Notes: generated from the sequence alone by a model not told the origin. Positions 16,264 to 25,778 are shown, numbered from the stretch's first letter. The stretch: DNA of 64,000 nucleotides from Pseudarthrobacter sp. MM222 (GCF_947090775.1 NZ_OX352321.1:186001-250000), one strand, 5' to 3'. Numbers and translations: made by a program.

Positions 16264-17463
16264 CTAGCGTCGTCCCGCGAGTAACGCCAGTTCCAGCTCA
16301 AACCGCGCCCGCGGGTCTTCCAGGGTGTCGCCGAACAGTTCCCGCAGCTGCGCCGCGCGGTAGCCGACGGTCTGCGGGTGGATGCCGAGTTCGGCCGCCA
16401 CGGGAGCACGCTGGCCCCAGTGCCGCAGCCAGGAGAGCAGTGTTTCCGCCAGCCGTTCGCGCTGGGCCGGGCGCAGCCCCTCCAGCGGTGCCAGACGGCG
16501 GTTGGCCAGCTCAGTAATGGCGGACGGTTCCGCGCCGAGGATCACCTGGGCCAGGTGGTCGTCCGCCCAGATCGGCGGGTCTTCCGGACCGTCCCGCGGC
16601 TCCAACACGGACGCCGCCAGCACGGCGAGCCGCAGCGAGTCGGGGACTTTCTCCCAGCCGCCGGCCGGACCCACGGAGGCGCTGCGGCCCTGCAGCGCCG
16701 TTTCGAGGTGCGCCCGCGCGGTACTGGACTTCTGCACCGGAACCAGGGCGACGACGTCGGTCTCCCGTTCGATCACAAGCGTTCCCGCGCCCAGCCGCAG
16801 CCGCAGCCCGGCTGCCCGCTCCAGCGGCAGCGTCACCACCACCATTCGCGGCGGCAGGGACCAGTCAGCCAGGGCTGCCTTTTGACGGAGGGCTGCCTCA
16901 TCCGCCTGACCCAGCAGCAACAGATCCAGCAGTTCGGTGCGGCGCCGGTCCACCGCGCCGGCCCGCTCGGACTGCTCAAAAGCGTAGGCCTCGGCGCTGA
17001 CGGCGGACAGTTCGTCGATGTAGGCCAAAATCGATTCGCCCAGGTCCACCACGACGCTCTGCCCCAAATGGTGCTCGACGGAAACGCGGGACATCTCCCG
17101 GAACGTCACCCGGGCGCCCATGCGGTAGGCGCTCAGCAGCGCGTCCATGCTCCTGCCCTGCCGGAACTCGCCGCTTCCCAGCCCAGCCACCAGCTGCCGG
17201 CTCTCCTCCGACAACGCCGGAAGCCTGGTCCCGGGCAACTGCAGGAAGCGGTCCAGCGCCGCGGCCACCCCGCGGCGGAGGCCGCGGCCGAAGCGGCCCT
17301 CAATCGGCCGGGCGTAGGCGGGTACCAGCTGCGGCACCGCGTCGATGATGGCCTCCACTATGCCCGGCATCATGGGCCGGAGCATATCGCTGACCTCCCG
17401 CGGCAACGCCAGCCAAGGCGGGTCGTAACTGGGGGCCGCAGCGCGTCCGGATGGTGAGTTCAT
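16264..17463 (-). CDS. PucR-type transcriptional regulator
   Basis: 399 residues. N-terminal helical region of unknown ligand, a central GGDEF-like/CdaR-type domain, and a C-terminal PucR helix-turn-helix (LETLLSWLRHWGQRAPVAAE followed by LGIHPQTVGYRAAQLRELFG). Divergent from the ferredoxin reductase and fatty-acid desaturase genes with about 100 bp between, so the most likely target is that pair. In mycobacteria the DesA3 desaturase works with a comparable reductase; a PucR-family partner is a context inference here. Confidence 0.8.
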   Translation of the reverse strand: MNSPSGRAAAPSYDPPWLALPREVSDMLRPMMPGIVEAIIDAVPQLVPAYARPIEGRFGRGLRRGVAAALDRFLQLPGTRLPALSEESRQLVAGLGSGEFRQGRSMDALLSAYRMGARVTFREMSRVSVEHHLGQSVVVDLGESILAYIDELSAVSAEAYAFEQSERAGAVDRRRTELLDLLLLGQADEAALRQKAALADWSLPPRMVVVTLPLERAAGLRLRLGAGTLVIERETDVVALVPVQKSSTARAHLETALQGRSASVGPAGGWEKVPDSLRLAVLAASVLEPRDGPEDPPIWADDHLAQVILGAEPSAITELANRRLAPLEGLRPAQRERLAETLLSWLRHWGQRAPVAAELGIHPQTVGYRAAQLRELFGDTLEDPRARFELELALLAGRR

Positions 17464-17562
17464 GGCTAGGATCCGTAAAGTTGTTTCAGACAGACAGTTT
17501 CTTTGATTCGATCGTATGCCTTGGGTGAAGAACTATGACGCAAACTGACATAAGCTTAGTAA

Positions 17563-18642
17563 ATGATCCGGCTCCGTAAGCTGGCGCGCGCCGCATCTCT
17601 ACTGACCACCCCGCTAGCTCCAGAAGACATCCTGGCGCTTTTCAATCCCGTGTATTCTGCCCGCCAGTTGCGCGGGGTCGTCACCCGGGTGGTTCCAGAA
17701 ACGGCCGATTCCGCCACCATTTTCTTCCGTCCCGGCCGCGGCTGGCAAGCACACCTTGCCGGCCAGTGGGCCCGCATCGGCGTTGAACTCGACGGCGTCC
17801 GCCACTGGCGGTCGTACTCGCTCAGCGCCCCGGCCGGCCAGGACCCGGCCATCACCGTCACCGATATGGGCGCTGTCTCAGGGACCCTGGTGCGCAGCAC
17901 CAAGCCCGGCGACGTGCTCTTCCTGGCATCGCCGCAGGGCGACTTCGTCCTGCCGGAACACCCGCGTCCGCTGCTCATGCTCACCGCCGGCAGCGGCATC
18001 ACTCCGGTCATGTCGATGATCCGTACGCTCGTTCCGCACCGGCCCGACGCCGACGTCGTCCTCATCCACACCGCCCGGACGCCGGCGGACGCCATTTTCC
18101 GCGAGGAACTTGCCGAACTCGCGGACCAGTTCCCCAACTTCCGCGTCATCCACTGGTTCACCGGGGAACGCGGACGGCTGGACTTCACCTCCGCCGACGA
18201 GCTTGAGGGGCTCTGCCCCGACTGGCGCCAGCGGGCGGCCTACGCCTGCGGCCCCGAGGGCTTCCTCGACGACGCCGAAGCCCTTTGGGAAGCCGAGACC
18301 GCCGGGACGTCCGCGGAGGCCGCACAGTCCGCCACCCTCACGATCGAACGTTTCAGCACCAAGCTGGCCGGCGGTGAGGGGCACGACGGCGGCCTGGTCA
18401 CTTTCGAGGCGTCGGACCGCGAGGTCGAAGCCGACGGCGACACCCCGCTGCTCGACGTCGGTGAGGACGCCGGCGTCCTGATGCCCAGCGGCTGCCGGAT
18501 GGGCATCTGCCACAGCTGCCTCATCCCCCTCCGGGCCGGCCAGGTCCGTGACCTGCGCACGGACGAAGTCCACGGCGAGCCCGGCCAACTAATCCAGACG
18601 TGCGTTTCGGCTGCCGCCGGACCCGTTAACCTCGACCTCTAA
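17563..18642 (+). CDS. Ferredoxin-NAD(P)H oxidoreductase partner of the desaturase
   Basis: Feeds electrons from NAD(P)H to the adjacent desaturase. 359 residues: FAD site RSYSLSAPAG, NAD(P) site TAGSGITPVMSMIRT, and a C-terminal plant-type [2Fe-2S] domain with C-x4-C-x2-C (GCRMGICHSC) and a later Cys in QTCVSAAAG. This FNR-plus-2Fe2S layout matches the reductase that serves DesA3-type stearoyl-CoA desaturase in mycobacteria (established for Rv3230c/DesA3). The desaturase follows 13 bp downstream. No Shine-Dalgarno is visible before ATG 17563, so the message may be leaderless. Confidence 0.9.
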   Translation: MIRLRKLARAASLLTTPLAPEDILALFNPVYSARQLRGVVTRVVPETADSATIFFRPGRGWQAHLAGQWARIGVELDGVRHWRSYSLSAPAGQDPAITVTDMGAVSGTLVRSTKPGDVLFLASPQGDFVLPEHPRPLLMLTAGSGITPVMSMIRTLVPHRPDADVVLIHTARTPADAIFREELAELADQFPNFRVIHWFTGERGRLDFTSADELEGLCPDWRQRAAYACGPEGFLDDAEALWEAETAGTSAEAAQSATLTIERFSTKLAGGEGHDGGLVTFEASDREVEADGDTPLLDVGEDAGVLMPSGCRMGICHSCLIPLRAGQVRDLRTDEVHGEPGQLIQTCVSAAAGPVNLDL

Positions 18643-18655
18643 GGAGTACCACCGC

Positions 18656-19858
18656 ATGACGATTGTTTCCGACAAGCCGGACGTTTCCGGGGACGCTGAC
18701 AACGGTGACACGGCAACGGCCACGGTGACCCCCGCCCCCAAGCGGCGGCCCGGCGCCCTCGCCGAAACCGGCAGCCCGCTGGTCCGCCCGGCCGCGGCGG
18801 CGCACCTCTCCGACGAGCAGGTCGCCGAGCTGGGCCGCGAACTCGACGCCATCAAAGACGAAATCCTCGCAAAGCGCGGCGCCAGCGACGCGGCGTACAT
18901 CCGCCGGGTGATCAAGGTCCAGCGCGGGCTGGAAATCACCGGCCGTGCCACGCTGCTCATGAGCAAGCACAAAGCCGCCTGGGTGGCCGGCACCGCGATG
19001 CTCAGCTTCGCCAAGATCCTGGAAAACATGGAACTGGGCCACAACATCCTGCACGGCCAGTGGGACTGGATGCGGGACCCGGACATCCACTCCACCACCT
19101 GGGACTGGGACTTCGTCACCCCCACCCGCTCCTGGCAGCACACCCACAACGACCTGCACCACCGCTGGACAAACGTGGTGGGCAAGGACAACGACATCGG
19201 GTACAACCTGCTGCGCATGGATCCCTCCCAGGAATGGAAGCCCTTCAACCTGGGCAACCCGCTGTACAACGCCATCCTGGCACCGGTGTTCGAATGGGGC
19301 ATCGCCCTCTACGACCTCGAGCTGCCCGACTACCAGGAGGGCAAGAAGAGCAAGGAGGCCATGACCCGGGACCTCAAGGCCCTGGGGCTCAAAGCCCTGA
19401 AGCAGTTCACCAAGGACTACGCCGCCACACCGGCGGTTGCTATGCTGACCGGCTCCGGCAAGCAGGCGCTGTACGGAACCCTGACCGCCAACGCGGTCCG
19501 GAACGTGTGGGCGCACGCGATCATCTTCTGCGGGCACTTCCCGGACGGCACCGACACCTTCACCGAAGAGATGGTCGACGGCGAGACCCGCGGCGACTGG
19601 TATGTCCGGCAGATGATCGGATCGGCCAACATCTCCGGCTCCAAGTTCATGCACCTGATGAGCGGTAACCTCTCGCACCAGATCGAGCACCACCTCTTCC
19701 CGGACCTGCCGTCCAACCGCTACGCCGAGGTGGCCCCGAAGGTGCAGGAGATCTGCAAGCGCTACGGCCTGCCGTACACCACTGGGCCGCTGCTGAAGCA
19801 GGTCGGTTCCACCTGGGCCAAGGTCTTCAAGCTGGCCCTGCCGCCGAAAAAGGCGTAA
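18656..19858 (+). CDS. Membrane fatty-acid desaturase, DesA3-like
   Basis: Inserts a double bond into acyl-CoA or acyl lipids using electrons from the upstream reductase. 400 residues with the three histidine boxes of membrane desaturases: HNILHGQWDW, HTHNDLHHRWTN and HQIEHHLFPDLPSNRY. Hydrophobic segments lie between the boxes. AAGGAG stands upstream of ATG 18656. The gene is followed by a strong terminator. Likely role is adjusting membrane fluidity; the exact position of the double bond cannot be read from sequence. Confidence 0.92.
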   Translation: MTIVSDKPDVSGDADNGDTATATVTPAPKRRPGALAETGSPLVRPAAAAHLSDEQVAELGRELDAIKDEILAKRGASDAAYIRRVIKVQRGLEITGRATLLMSKHKAAWVAGTAMLSFAKILENMELGHNILHGQWDWMRDPDIHSTTWDWDFVTPTRSWQHTHNDLHHRWTNVVGKDNDIGYNLLRMDPSQEWKPFNLGNPLYNAILAPVFEWGIALYDLELPDYQEGKKSKEAMTRDLKALGLKALKQFTKDYAATPAVAMLTGSGKQALYGTLTANAVRNVWAHAIIFCGHFPDGTDTFTEEMVDGETRGDWYVRQMIGSANISGSKFMHLMSGNLSHQIEHHLFPDLPSNRYAEVAPKVQEICKRYGLPYTTGPLLKQVGSTWAKVFKLALPPKKA

Positions 19859-19899
19859 CGTCCCGGGACTGCGTCCCGGCAACACAGCTACAGATGAAT

Positions 19900-19940
19900 G
19901 AGGGGCGCCTGCCAGTACACACCGGCAGGCACCCCTCTTT
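19900..19940 (+). terminator. Rho-independent terminator after the desaturase gene
   Basis: Stem of 14 bp with one mismatch: GAGGGGCGCCTGCC (19900-19913) and GGCAGGCACCCCTC (19924-19937), a 10-nt loop, then TTT. It ends the reductase-desaturase operon. The remaining 160 bp to the convergent methyltransferase gene show nothing notable. Confidence 0.8.
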
Positions 19941-20100
19941 GCGCGCGACGTGCGCCTTGGCGGCAGCGCAGACACTGTCCGCTCAAACTGCTTTATTGGC
20001 GCGGGAGCGGTGCCGGGTCCAACTCCGAAAACGGCGCCAGCGTGTCGGTGCCGCCACAGCTCTGCGCCTGCTCGCAGATACTCTCTGATGCCAGGCAGCT

Positions 20101-20742
20101 TTATGCCCCGGCTTTGACCGCCACGCCGAGGATGTGGGCCACCCGCGGGTTGCCGGGCAATGCGGAAAAGCCGAAGCGCTCCAGGTCCTGCACGGTGAGG
20201 CCTACCCGGGCGATCGCGGCGGCGGTGTCGCGGTTCGGGTGGCATCCGCCCGCGATACGGCTCCACAGCGGCGTAAGGAGGTCCTCGGCCGCCCCCAGCA
20301 CACGATTTGCCGAGCGGACGTGTTCATAGAACAGCAGTAGGCCACCCGGCCGGAGGACCCGGACAGCCTCCGCCAGGGCGGCGGACTGCTCCGCCACGCT
20401 GCACAGCACCAAGCTGGAGACAACGACGTCGATCGAGGCGTCCGCCGCCGGCAGCGCCTCGGCCCTGCCATCCTGCACCGTGACGGGCACCGGCGCCCTT
20501 GTGGCGGCGGCCAGCGCCAAAGCCCGGAGCGTCGGGTCTGGTTCCAGCGCCAGCACGGCCGTCACCGCGGCCGGGTAGTGTGGAAAGGTTGCCCCGTAGC
20601 CTGCCCCGATCTCGATGACGGCGCCGTGCGCGGCTGCCACGAGGCGCCGGCGGTGGTCCGCCGCTCCGCGGGCGTCCATGCGCGGACCCACGCGGGCGAA
20701 ACGCCGCCCGAACGACGGAGTGCGGGGGGTGGCGTCTGGCAT
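20101..20742 (-). CDS. Class I SAM-dependent methyltransferase
   Basis: 213 residues. Methyltransferase 11-type fold: motif I VIEIGAGYGATFPHY, an acidic residue at the end of strand 2 (LALEPDP), DGRAEALPAADASIDVVVSS, then EAVRVLRPGGLLLFYEHVRS. The C-terminal HPNRDTAAAI and GLTVQDLERFGF resemble small-molecule or thiopurine-like methyltransferases, but the substrate cannot be told. Lies 34 bp downstream of radA on the same strand. Confidence 0.82.
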   Translation of the reverse strand: MPDATPRTPSFGRRFARVGPRMDARGAADHRRRLVAAAHGAVIEIGAGYGATFPHYPAAVTAVLALEPDPTLRALALAAATRAPVPVTVQDGRAEALPAADASIDVVVSSLVLCSVAEQSAALAEAVRVLRPGGLLLFYEHVRSANRVLGAAEDLLTPLWSRIAGGCHPNRDTAAAIARVGLTVQDLERFGFSALPGNPRVAHILGVAVKAGA

Positions 20743-20776
20743 GGCGGAGTCCTTCCGTTCGGAGTATGCGTCCCGG

Positions 20777-22150
20777 TCAGCTGATCAGCAAGCCCAAAGC
20801 CTCGGCGAGGTGCCCGACCTCCCGCACCGAGAACCCGGCCGGGACAGGCCCGGGCCCGTTCGGGCTGGCGGGAACCACCGCATGGGTGAACCCCAGCCGG
20901 TGGGCCTCCTGGATGCGCTGGTTGATGCCCGGCACGGGACGGACCTCGCCGGCCAGGCCCACCTCGCCGAACGCGATGAGCCGCTGCGGCAGCGGTTTCT
21001 TGGCCTTCGCGGAGGCCACGGCCAGAGCCACGGCGAGGTCCGTAGCCGGCTCGCTCAGCTTCACGCCGCCCACGGTGGCGACGTACGAATCGTCCTTGTT
21101 CAGCAGGCAACCGGCCCGTTGCTGCAAGACCGCGAGCAGCATCGCCACCCGGGAGCTATCCAGCCCACTTGTGGCCCGGCGGGGCTGCGAACTGGCGCTT
21201 TCGGCCAGCAGGGATTGCACCTCGGCCAGCAGCGGACGGCGCCCCTCGAGGGTGACGGTGATGCAGGTGCCGGAGACCGGTTCCTTGGTCCGGGAGACAA
21301 AAAGCCCGCTCGGATCGGCCAGGCCCACAATCCCGTCCTCGTTCAGGTCAAAGCAGCCGACGTCGTCCGTGGGCCCGTAGCGGTTCTTGACGGCCCGGAG
21401 CAGCCGGAGCCGGGAGTGCCGCTCGCCTTCGAACTGGCAGACGACATCAACGAGGTGCTCGAGCAGCCGGGGGCCGGCGATGGAGCCGTCCTTCGTCACG
21501 TGCCCCACCAGCAGAGTGGTCATGTTGCGGCGCTTTGCCGCGGCAATGAGGGAAGCGGCCACCTCCCGAACCTGGGAGACGCCGCCGGCGCTGCCTTCGA
21601 CGTCGGCGCTGCTGAGCGTCTGGACGGAGTCCACCACCAGCAGGCGGGGTTCCAGCCTCTCCACCTGGCCCAGGGCCTGGCCGAGGTCCGTTTCGGCGGA
21701 CAGGTAGAGCGATTCGGCGACGGCGTCGATCCGGTCTGCGCGAAGCTTCACCTGCGCGGCGGACTCCTCACCGGTGATGTAGAGGACGTCCTGGGCGGTG
21801 CGGGCAAACTTGGCCGCGACGTCGAGCAGCAGAGTGGACTTGCCCACGCCGGGTTCGCCGGCCAGCAGGATGACGGCGCCCGGGACCAGCCCGCCGCCGA
21901 GCACGCGGTCCAGTTCGTCGACGCCGGTGGGCAGGAAGGCCGCGGTGGTCGCATCAACTTCGGCGATCCTGCGGGCCGGCTCCAGGACGGTGGTGGCCGC
22001 CGTCGTCCGGGCCACGGCGGCGCCGGTCTCCTCCACAGTGCCCCAGGCCTGGCATTCGCCGCAGCGGCCCACCCATTTTGCCGTGGTCCAGCCGCATTCG
22101 GCGCACTTGTAGCCGGGCGCCTTGGAGGTGCGGGAAGTCTTGGTAGCCAT
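20777..22150 (-). CDS. radA: DNA repair protein RadA
   Basis: Branch-migration ATPase of recombinational repair. 457 residues: N-terminal zinc finger C-x2-C...C-x2-C (KCAECGWTT, RCGECQAW), Walker A GEPGVGKSTLLLD, Walker B region LLVVDSVQTL, the RadA-specific KNRYGPTDDVGCFDL (the KNRFG motif with Tyr for Phe), and a C-terminal Lon-like domain (FGEVGLAGEVRPVPGINQR). Usually coupled in function with disA, which is 8 kb upstream. Followed by the methyltransferase gene on the same strand. Confidence 0.95.
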   Translation of the reverse strand: MATKTSRTSKAPGYKCAECGWTTAKWVGRCGECQAWGTVEETGAAVARTTAATTVLEPARRIAEVDATTAAFLPTGVDELDRVLGGGLVPGAVILLAGEPGVGKSTLLLDVAAKFARTAQDVLYITGEESAAQVKLRADRIDAVAESLYLSAETDLGQALGQVERLEPRLLVVDSVQTLSSADVEGSAGGVSQVREVAASLIAAAKRRNMTTLLVGHVTKDGSIAGPRLLEHLVDVVCQFEGERHSRLRLLRAVKNRYGPTDDVGCFDLNEDGIVGLADPSGLFVSRTKEPVSGTCITVTLEGRRPLLAEVQSLLAESASSQPRRATSGLDSSRVAMLLAVLQQRAGCLLNKDDSYVATVGGVKLSEPATDLAVALAVASAKAKKPLPQRLIAFGEVGLAGEVRPVPGINQRIQEAHRLGFTHAVVPASPNGPGPVPAGFSVREVGHLAEALGLLIS

Positions 22151-22205
22151 CGTTCCACCCTATCCGCGACCGCCGACATCGCAGGGGACCCGCCGACGGG
22201 CAGGG

Positions 22206-23333
22206 CTAGAGCGGCGGCAGGATGTCCCGGGCTTCCTGGGCGTCAACCCCGGCGGCTTCCAGCAGGTCCACCATCAGCGGGCGGAACAGCATGACCACCG
22301 TTTCGCCCTCCAGCCGCTCCACTCCCAGCAGCCTGGGGTGCAGGCGGTCGGCAATCTCCCGCAGATCGGCCCGGGCCGTCCGCAAATGCGCGCGGCGGGC
22401 GCCGTCATGCACCTCCGCCAGGCCCAGGGAGAGCTCGTCGACTGCCGCGGCAGTCTCCTGGAGGACTTCGGCGAGGTTCTGGGTCGCCTCATCGGAGAGC
22501 GCCGCGTGGTTGATGGCGCTGGTCAGGCGGCGGGCAAAGACCCGGCTGTTGCGCAGCGCGAGGTCGATGTAGTCCAGCGACTGCTCCATCTGGTCCAGCT
22601 CCTCCCGGTGCCGCCGGTAGGCCGGCGCCAGGGTGGCCACCTCGCCGGAGGACCGGAGCGACTGGCGCATCACATCGACCAGTGGCTGGCAGTTGCGGCC
22701 CCGGATCAGCGCATGCCAGGCCTGGGTGGAATCGCTGTAGCTCAGCGCGGAGGCACACTCCCGCAGCACCTCGGCGAGCTCGTGCAGGAGCTTCTTCACG
22801 TCCTTGCGGGGTTCCCGACGCGGGTCCTTGGGAATCAGGATGGTCACCAGCAGCGCGAAGATGCCGCCCACCACTGCGTCTATGCTGCGCGTGAACGGGC
22901 CTCCCGCCGGCGCCGGCAGGAGCACCACCAGCAAGGACTGCAGCCCCAGTTGCGTGGTGAAAATATTGCCGCTGTCCAGGAAGCGCGCCAGCAGGATGGA
23001 GAAGAGCAGTACGACGGCGGCCTGCCAGATTCCCGCGCCCAGCCAGTGGAGCAGCAGGTCTCCGACCACGATCCCGATGGTGCAGCCGAGACCGACCTCC
23101 ATGACCCGGCGCAGTCTGGGGTCTCGGGAGAAACCGAGGGCAATCAGGGAGGACGTTGCCGCGAACAGCGGGCCGCTGTGGCCCAGGACGTACTCGGCGA
23201 ACGCGTACGCCCCCACCGCGCAACCGGTCATCTGGATTGCCGGCATGAGCGAGTTCCGGCTCCGGACAAAGCCCGTGCGGACCCGGCCCCGCAGGAATCG
23301 TGCGCTTGTGGAAAGTCCAGTAGACGGGGCCAT
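22206..23333 (-). CDS. FUSC-type (aromatic acid exporter-like) membrane protein
   Basis: 375 residues. The N-terminal half has about five or six transmembrane helices (GPLFAATSSLIALGFS, VVLLFSILLARFL, TTQLGLQSLLVVLLPAP, AVVGGIFALLVTILIPKDPR), followed by a long helical cytosolic half rich in coiled-coil heptads. This half-sized FUSC/DUF939-like layout occurs in many actinobacteria; substrate unknown. A second FUSC-like protein of different topology is at 50634-51704. Divergent from pstS. Confidence 0.7.
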   Translation of the reverse strand: MAPSTGLSTSARFLRGRVRTGFVRSRNSLMPAIQMTGCAVGAYAFAEYVLGHSGPLFAATSSLIALGFSRDPRLRRVMEVGLGCTIGIVVGDLLLHWLGAGIWQAAVVLLFSILLARFLDSGNIFTTQLGLQSLLVVLLPAPAGGPFTRSIDAVVGGIFALLVTILIPKDPRREPRKDVKKLLHELAEVLRECASALSYSDSTQAWHALIRGRNCQPLVDVMRQSLRSSGEVATLAPAYRRHREELDQMEQSLDYIDLALRNSRVFARRLTSAINHAALSDEATQNLAEVLQETAAAVDELSLGLAEVHDGARRAHLRTARADLREIADRLHPRLLGVERLEGETVVMLFRPLMVDLLEAAGVDAQEARDILPPL

Positions 23334-23446
23334 GCCTTCCAGTCTATTTGTTCGTCCGGGCGGCAGTGTCCTGGCCCCGGCCCCTACGGATGCGGCGCGG
23401 CCGGCGCAATGGGGACCCGGCAGATGTAAGCCAATGTCCCGGCGTC

Positions 23447-23490
23447 GTTAACCCTCCGTTCACCTTTCACGGCAATTCTCTTCATCTGGG
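23447..23490 (+). promoter_or_regulatory. PHO-box-like 11-nt repeats upstream of pstS
   Basis: Successive 11-nt units GTTAACCCTCC (23447-23457) and GTTCACCTTTC (23458-23468), then after one degenerate unit CTTCATCTGGG (23480-23490). Actinobacterial PhoP sites are direct repeats of 11 nt starting with GTTCA-like sequence, so this fits phosphate-starvation control of the pst operon. It ends about 95 bp before the pstS start. Promoter hexamers were not assigned. Confidence 0.55.
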
Positions 23491-23585
23491 ACACCTAACT
23501 TCAATAAAGGTACAAACCGTACGCATCCCCTGCCTGGCCTTCTCCGGCCGGCACGCATAGAAAATCCCTGGAAGGGGTACATCTA

Positions 23586-24704
23586 GTGAAGGCACTCCGC
23601 TTCGGCCGCCACGCGGCTATCGCTGTCATCGCAGCCGGCGCACTCGCGCTCACCGCTTGTGGTTCTGATAACGCCACGAACGCCCCGGCCGCTAACCCGA
23701 CTGCGACGGGACCGAAGGTCACCGGCACGCTGACCGGCATCGGCTCCTCTGCGCAGGGTGCAGCCATGGACGTCTGGAAGACCAACTTTGCCTCGGCAAA
23801 CCAGGGTGCCACCGTGCAGTACTCCCCGGACGGCTCGGGCGCCGGACGCAAGGCCATCCTGGACGGCTCCGCCCAGTTCGCCGGCTCGGACGCTTACCTC
23901 AAGGACGATGAGTACGCCACTTCGATGGCCAAGTGCGGCCCCGACGGCGCCCTCAACATCCCGGTGTACATTTCCCCGATCGCCGTGGCCTTCAACCTGC
24001 CCGACATCAAGGAACTGAAGCTCGACGCCGCGACCGTCGCCAAGATCTTCCGCGGCCAGATCGCCACGTGGAACGACCCCGCCATCGCGGCCCTGAACCC
24101 TGACGCCACGCTGCCGGACCTCAAGGTCACGCCGGTAAGCCGCTCGGATGATTCCGGTACCACCTCCAACTTCACCGACTACCTGGCTGCCGCCGCCCCG
24201 GAGGTCTGGACCGACAAGGCCGCGGGCATCTGGCCGGCATCCCTCTCGGGTGAGAACGCCAAGGGCACCTCCGGCGTGGTCAAGACCGTGACCGACACCC
24301 CGGGCGCCGTCACCTACGCCGATGACTCCGCCGTCAGCGGCAAGCTCGGCATCGCGCAGATCAAGGTCGGCGAAACGTTCACCAAGATCTCCGCGGATGC
24401 CGCTGCCAAGGCAGTCGACGCGGCCAAGCCGGTTGCAGGCCGCGGCGCCAACGATCTCTCCCTCAAGCTGGACCGCACCACCACCATCGAGGGAGCGTAC
24501 CCGATCGTGCTGGTTTCCTTCCACGTTGTGTGCTCCACCTACGACAAGCAGGAGACCGTCGACCTCGTGAAGGCCTTCGACAGCTACGTCGTCTCCGACG
24601 CCGGTCAGCAGGCCGCGGCCGACGCCGCCAAGTCCGCCCCGCTGTCCAAGTCCCTGCAGGAGAAGGCCCTGAAGTCGATCGAATCGATCAAGGTCAAGTC
24701 CTAG
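23586..24704 (+). CDS. pstS: Phosphate ABC transporter, substrate-binding lipoprotein
   Basis: Captures phosphate outside the membrane and hands it to PstCA. 372 residues from GTG 23586 (GGAAGGGG eight nt upstream). Signal sequence with lipobox LTAC at about residue 23, then the PstS fold: TGIGSSAQGAAMDVWK, SPDGSGAGRKAILDG, FAGSDAY, SRSDDSGTTSNFTDYLA, all of which line the phosphate site in the family. First gene of pstSCAB and preceded by PHO-box-like repeats. Confidence 0.95.
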   Translation: MKALRFGRHAAIAVIAAGALALTACGSDNATNAPAANPTATGPKVTGTLTGIGSSAQGAAMDVWKTNFASANQGATVQYSPDGSGAGRKAILDGSAQFAGSDAYLKDDEYATSMAKCGPDGALNIPVYISPIAVAFNLPDIKELKLDAATVAKIFRGQIATWNDPAIAALNPDATLPDLKVTPVSRSDDSGTTSNFTDYLAAAAPEVWTDKAAGIWPASLSGENAKGTSGVVKTVTDTPGAVTYADDSAVSGKLGIAQIKVGETFTKISADAAAKAVDAAKPVAGRGANDLSLKLDRTTTIEGAYPIVLVSFHVVCSTYDKQETVDLVKAFDSYVVSDAGQQAAADAAKSAPLSKSLQEKALKSIESIKVKS

Positions 24705-24750
24705 GGATACCTAGCGCTGACGGGCATAGTGGAAACACCAGCCTGATTCA

Positions 24751-24802
24751 GGTTCCCTGTCCCGGTTCGGCTGTCGTAGACGGCCGGCCGGGGCGGGGAA
24801 CC
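24751..24802 (+). promoter_or_regulatory. Fifteen-pair hairpin between pstS and pstC
   Basis: Arms GGTTCCCTGTCCCGG (24751-24765) and CCGGGGCGGGGAACC (24788-24802) pair at all 15 positions counting two G-U pairs. No T run follows, so it is not a classical full terminator. In a pst operon such a structure can protect the pstS end of the message and reduce read-through, giving more binding protein than permease (inference). Confidence 0.65.
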
Positions 24803-24845
24803 GCCGTGTTTGTCCGAAGTACCCCAAGATCTGAAGGATCATGAA

Positions 24846-25778
24846 GTGACCACCACCTCCCTGACCTCGTCCCGGGGCGCAGGCCGCACCGGAGACAAAG
24901 TCTTCTCCGCAGCCACCCTGGCCGCGGGGTGCCTGATCCTGGCTGTGCTCTTCGGAGTGGCGCTCTTCCTCGTCGTCCAGGCAATTCCGGCCCTCACGGC
25001 CTCCCCGGACCAGATCCAGGGCGGCGAAGGCTTCTTCGCCTACATCTGGCCGATCGTGGTCGGCACGCTGATTGCCGCCGCGATCGCCCTCGTCATCGCT
25101 ACCCCGGTCGCGATCGGCGTCGCCCTGTTCATCTCGCATTTCGCCCCGCGGCGGCTTGCCTCCGGCCTCGGGTACCTGATCGACCTGCTGGCCGCCATCC
25201 CCTCCGTCGTCTACGGCGCCTGGGGCGCGGCGTTCCTGGCCAAGGAGATCTCGCCGGCCTACAACTGGCTGGCTAACAACATGGGCTGGCTGCCGATCTT
25301 CCAGGGTCCGGCCTCGGCAACCGGCAAGACCATCCTGACCGCGGGAATCGTCCTGTCCGTCATGGTGCTTCCCATCATCACCTCGCTGAGCCGCGAAATC
25401 TTCCTGCAGACCCCCAAGCTGCACGAAGAAGCTGCCCTGGCGCTCGGCGCCACCCGCTGGGAAATGATCCGGATGGCTGTGCTGCCCTTCGCCCGCCCCG
25501 GCATTGTCAGCGCCGTGATGCTGGGACTGGGCCGCGCGCTCGGCGAGACCATGGCGGTGGCGCTCGTGCTGTCCTCCGGCGCCCTGACTGCCAGCCTGGT
25601 CCAGTCCGGCAACCAGACCATCGCCGCCGAAATCGCGCTGAACTTCCCGGAGGCCAGCGGACTTCAGGTCAGCACGCTGATCGCCGCCGGCCTGATCCTG
25701 TTCCTCATCACCCTCGGCGTGAACATGATTGCCCGCTGGATCATCACCCGGCACAAAGAATTCTCGGGAGCCAACTAA
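24846..25778 (+). CDS. pstC: Phosphate ABC transporter permease PstC
   Basis: Membrane subunit of the phosphate importer. 310 residues from GTG 24846, chosen because AAGGA stands 7 nt upstream; the frame also opens at TTG 24810. Six transmembrane helices and the EAA loop LHEEAALALGATRWEMIRMAVLP that contacts PstB. Contains AAIPSVVYGAWG and LGRALGETMAVALVLSSG, characteristic of PstC. The pstA start follows the stop directly. Confidence 0.94.
   Translation: MTTTSLTSSRGAGRTGDKVFSAATLAAGCLILAVLFGVALFLVVQAIPALTASPDQIQGGEGFFAYIWPIVVGTLIAAAIALVIATPVAIGVALFISHFAPRRLASGLGYLIDLLAAIPSVVYGAWGAAFLAKEISPAYNWLANNMGWLPIFQGPASATGKTILTAGIVLSVMVLPIITSLSREIFLQTPKLHEEAALALGATRWEMIRMAVLPFARPGIVSAVMLGLGRALGETMAVALVLSSGALTASLVQSGNQTIAAEIALNFPEASGLQVSTLIAAGLILFLITLGVNMIARWIITRHKEFSGAN

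Noticed and set aside
14802..16409. 535-codon minus-strand ORF over the kinase-GAF gene
   Set aside because: Shadow of a gene with clear kinase and GAF motifs; no domain in the antisense product.
18626..20266. 546-codon minus-strand ORF over the desaturase and the terminator
   Set aside because: Crosses a terminator and opposes a gene with all three histidine boxes.
20615..22294. 559-codon plus-strand ORF over radA
   Set aside because: Antisense shadow of radA with no recognisable protein features.
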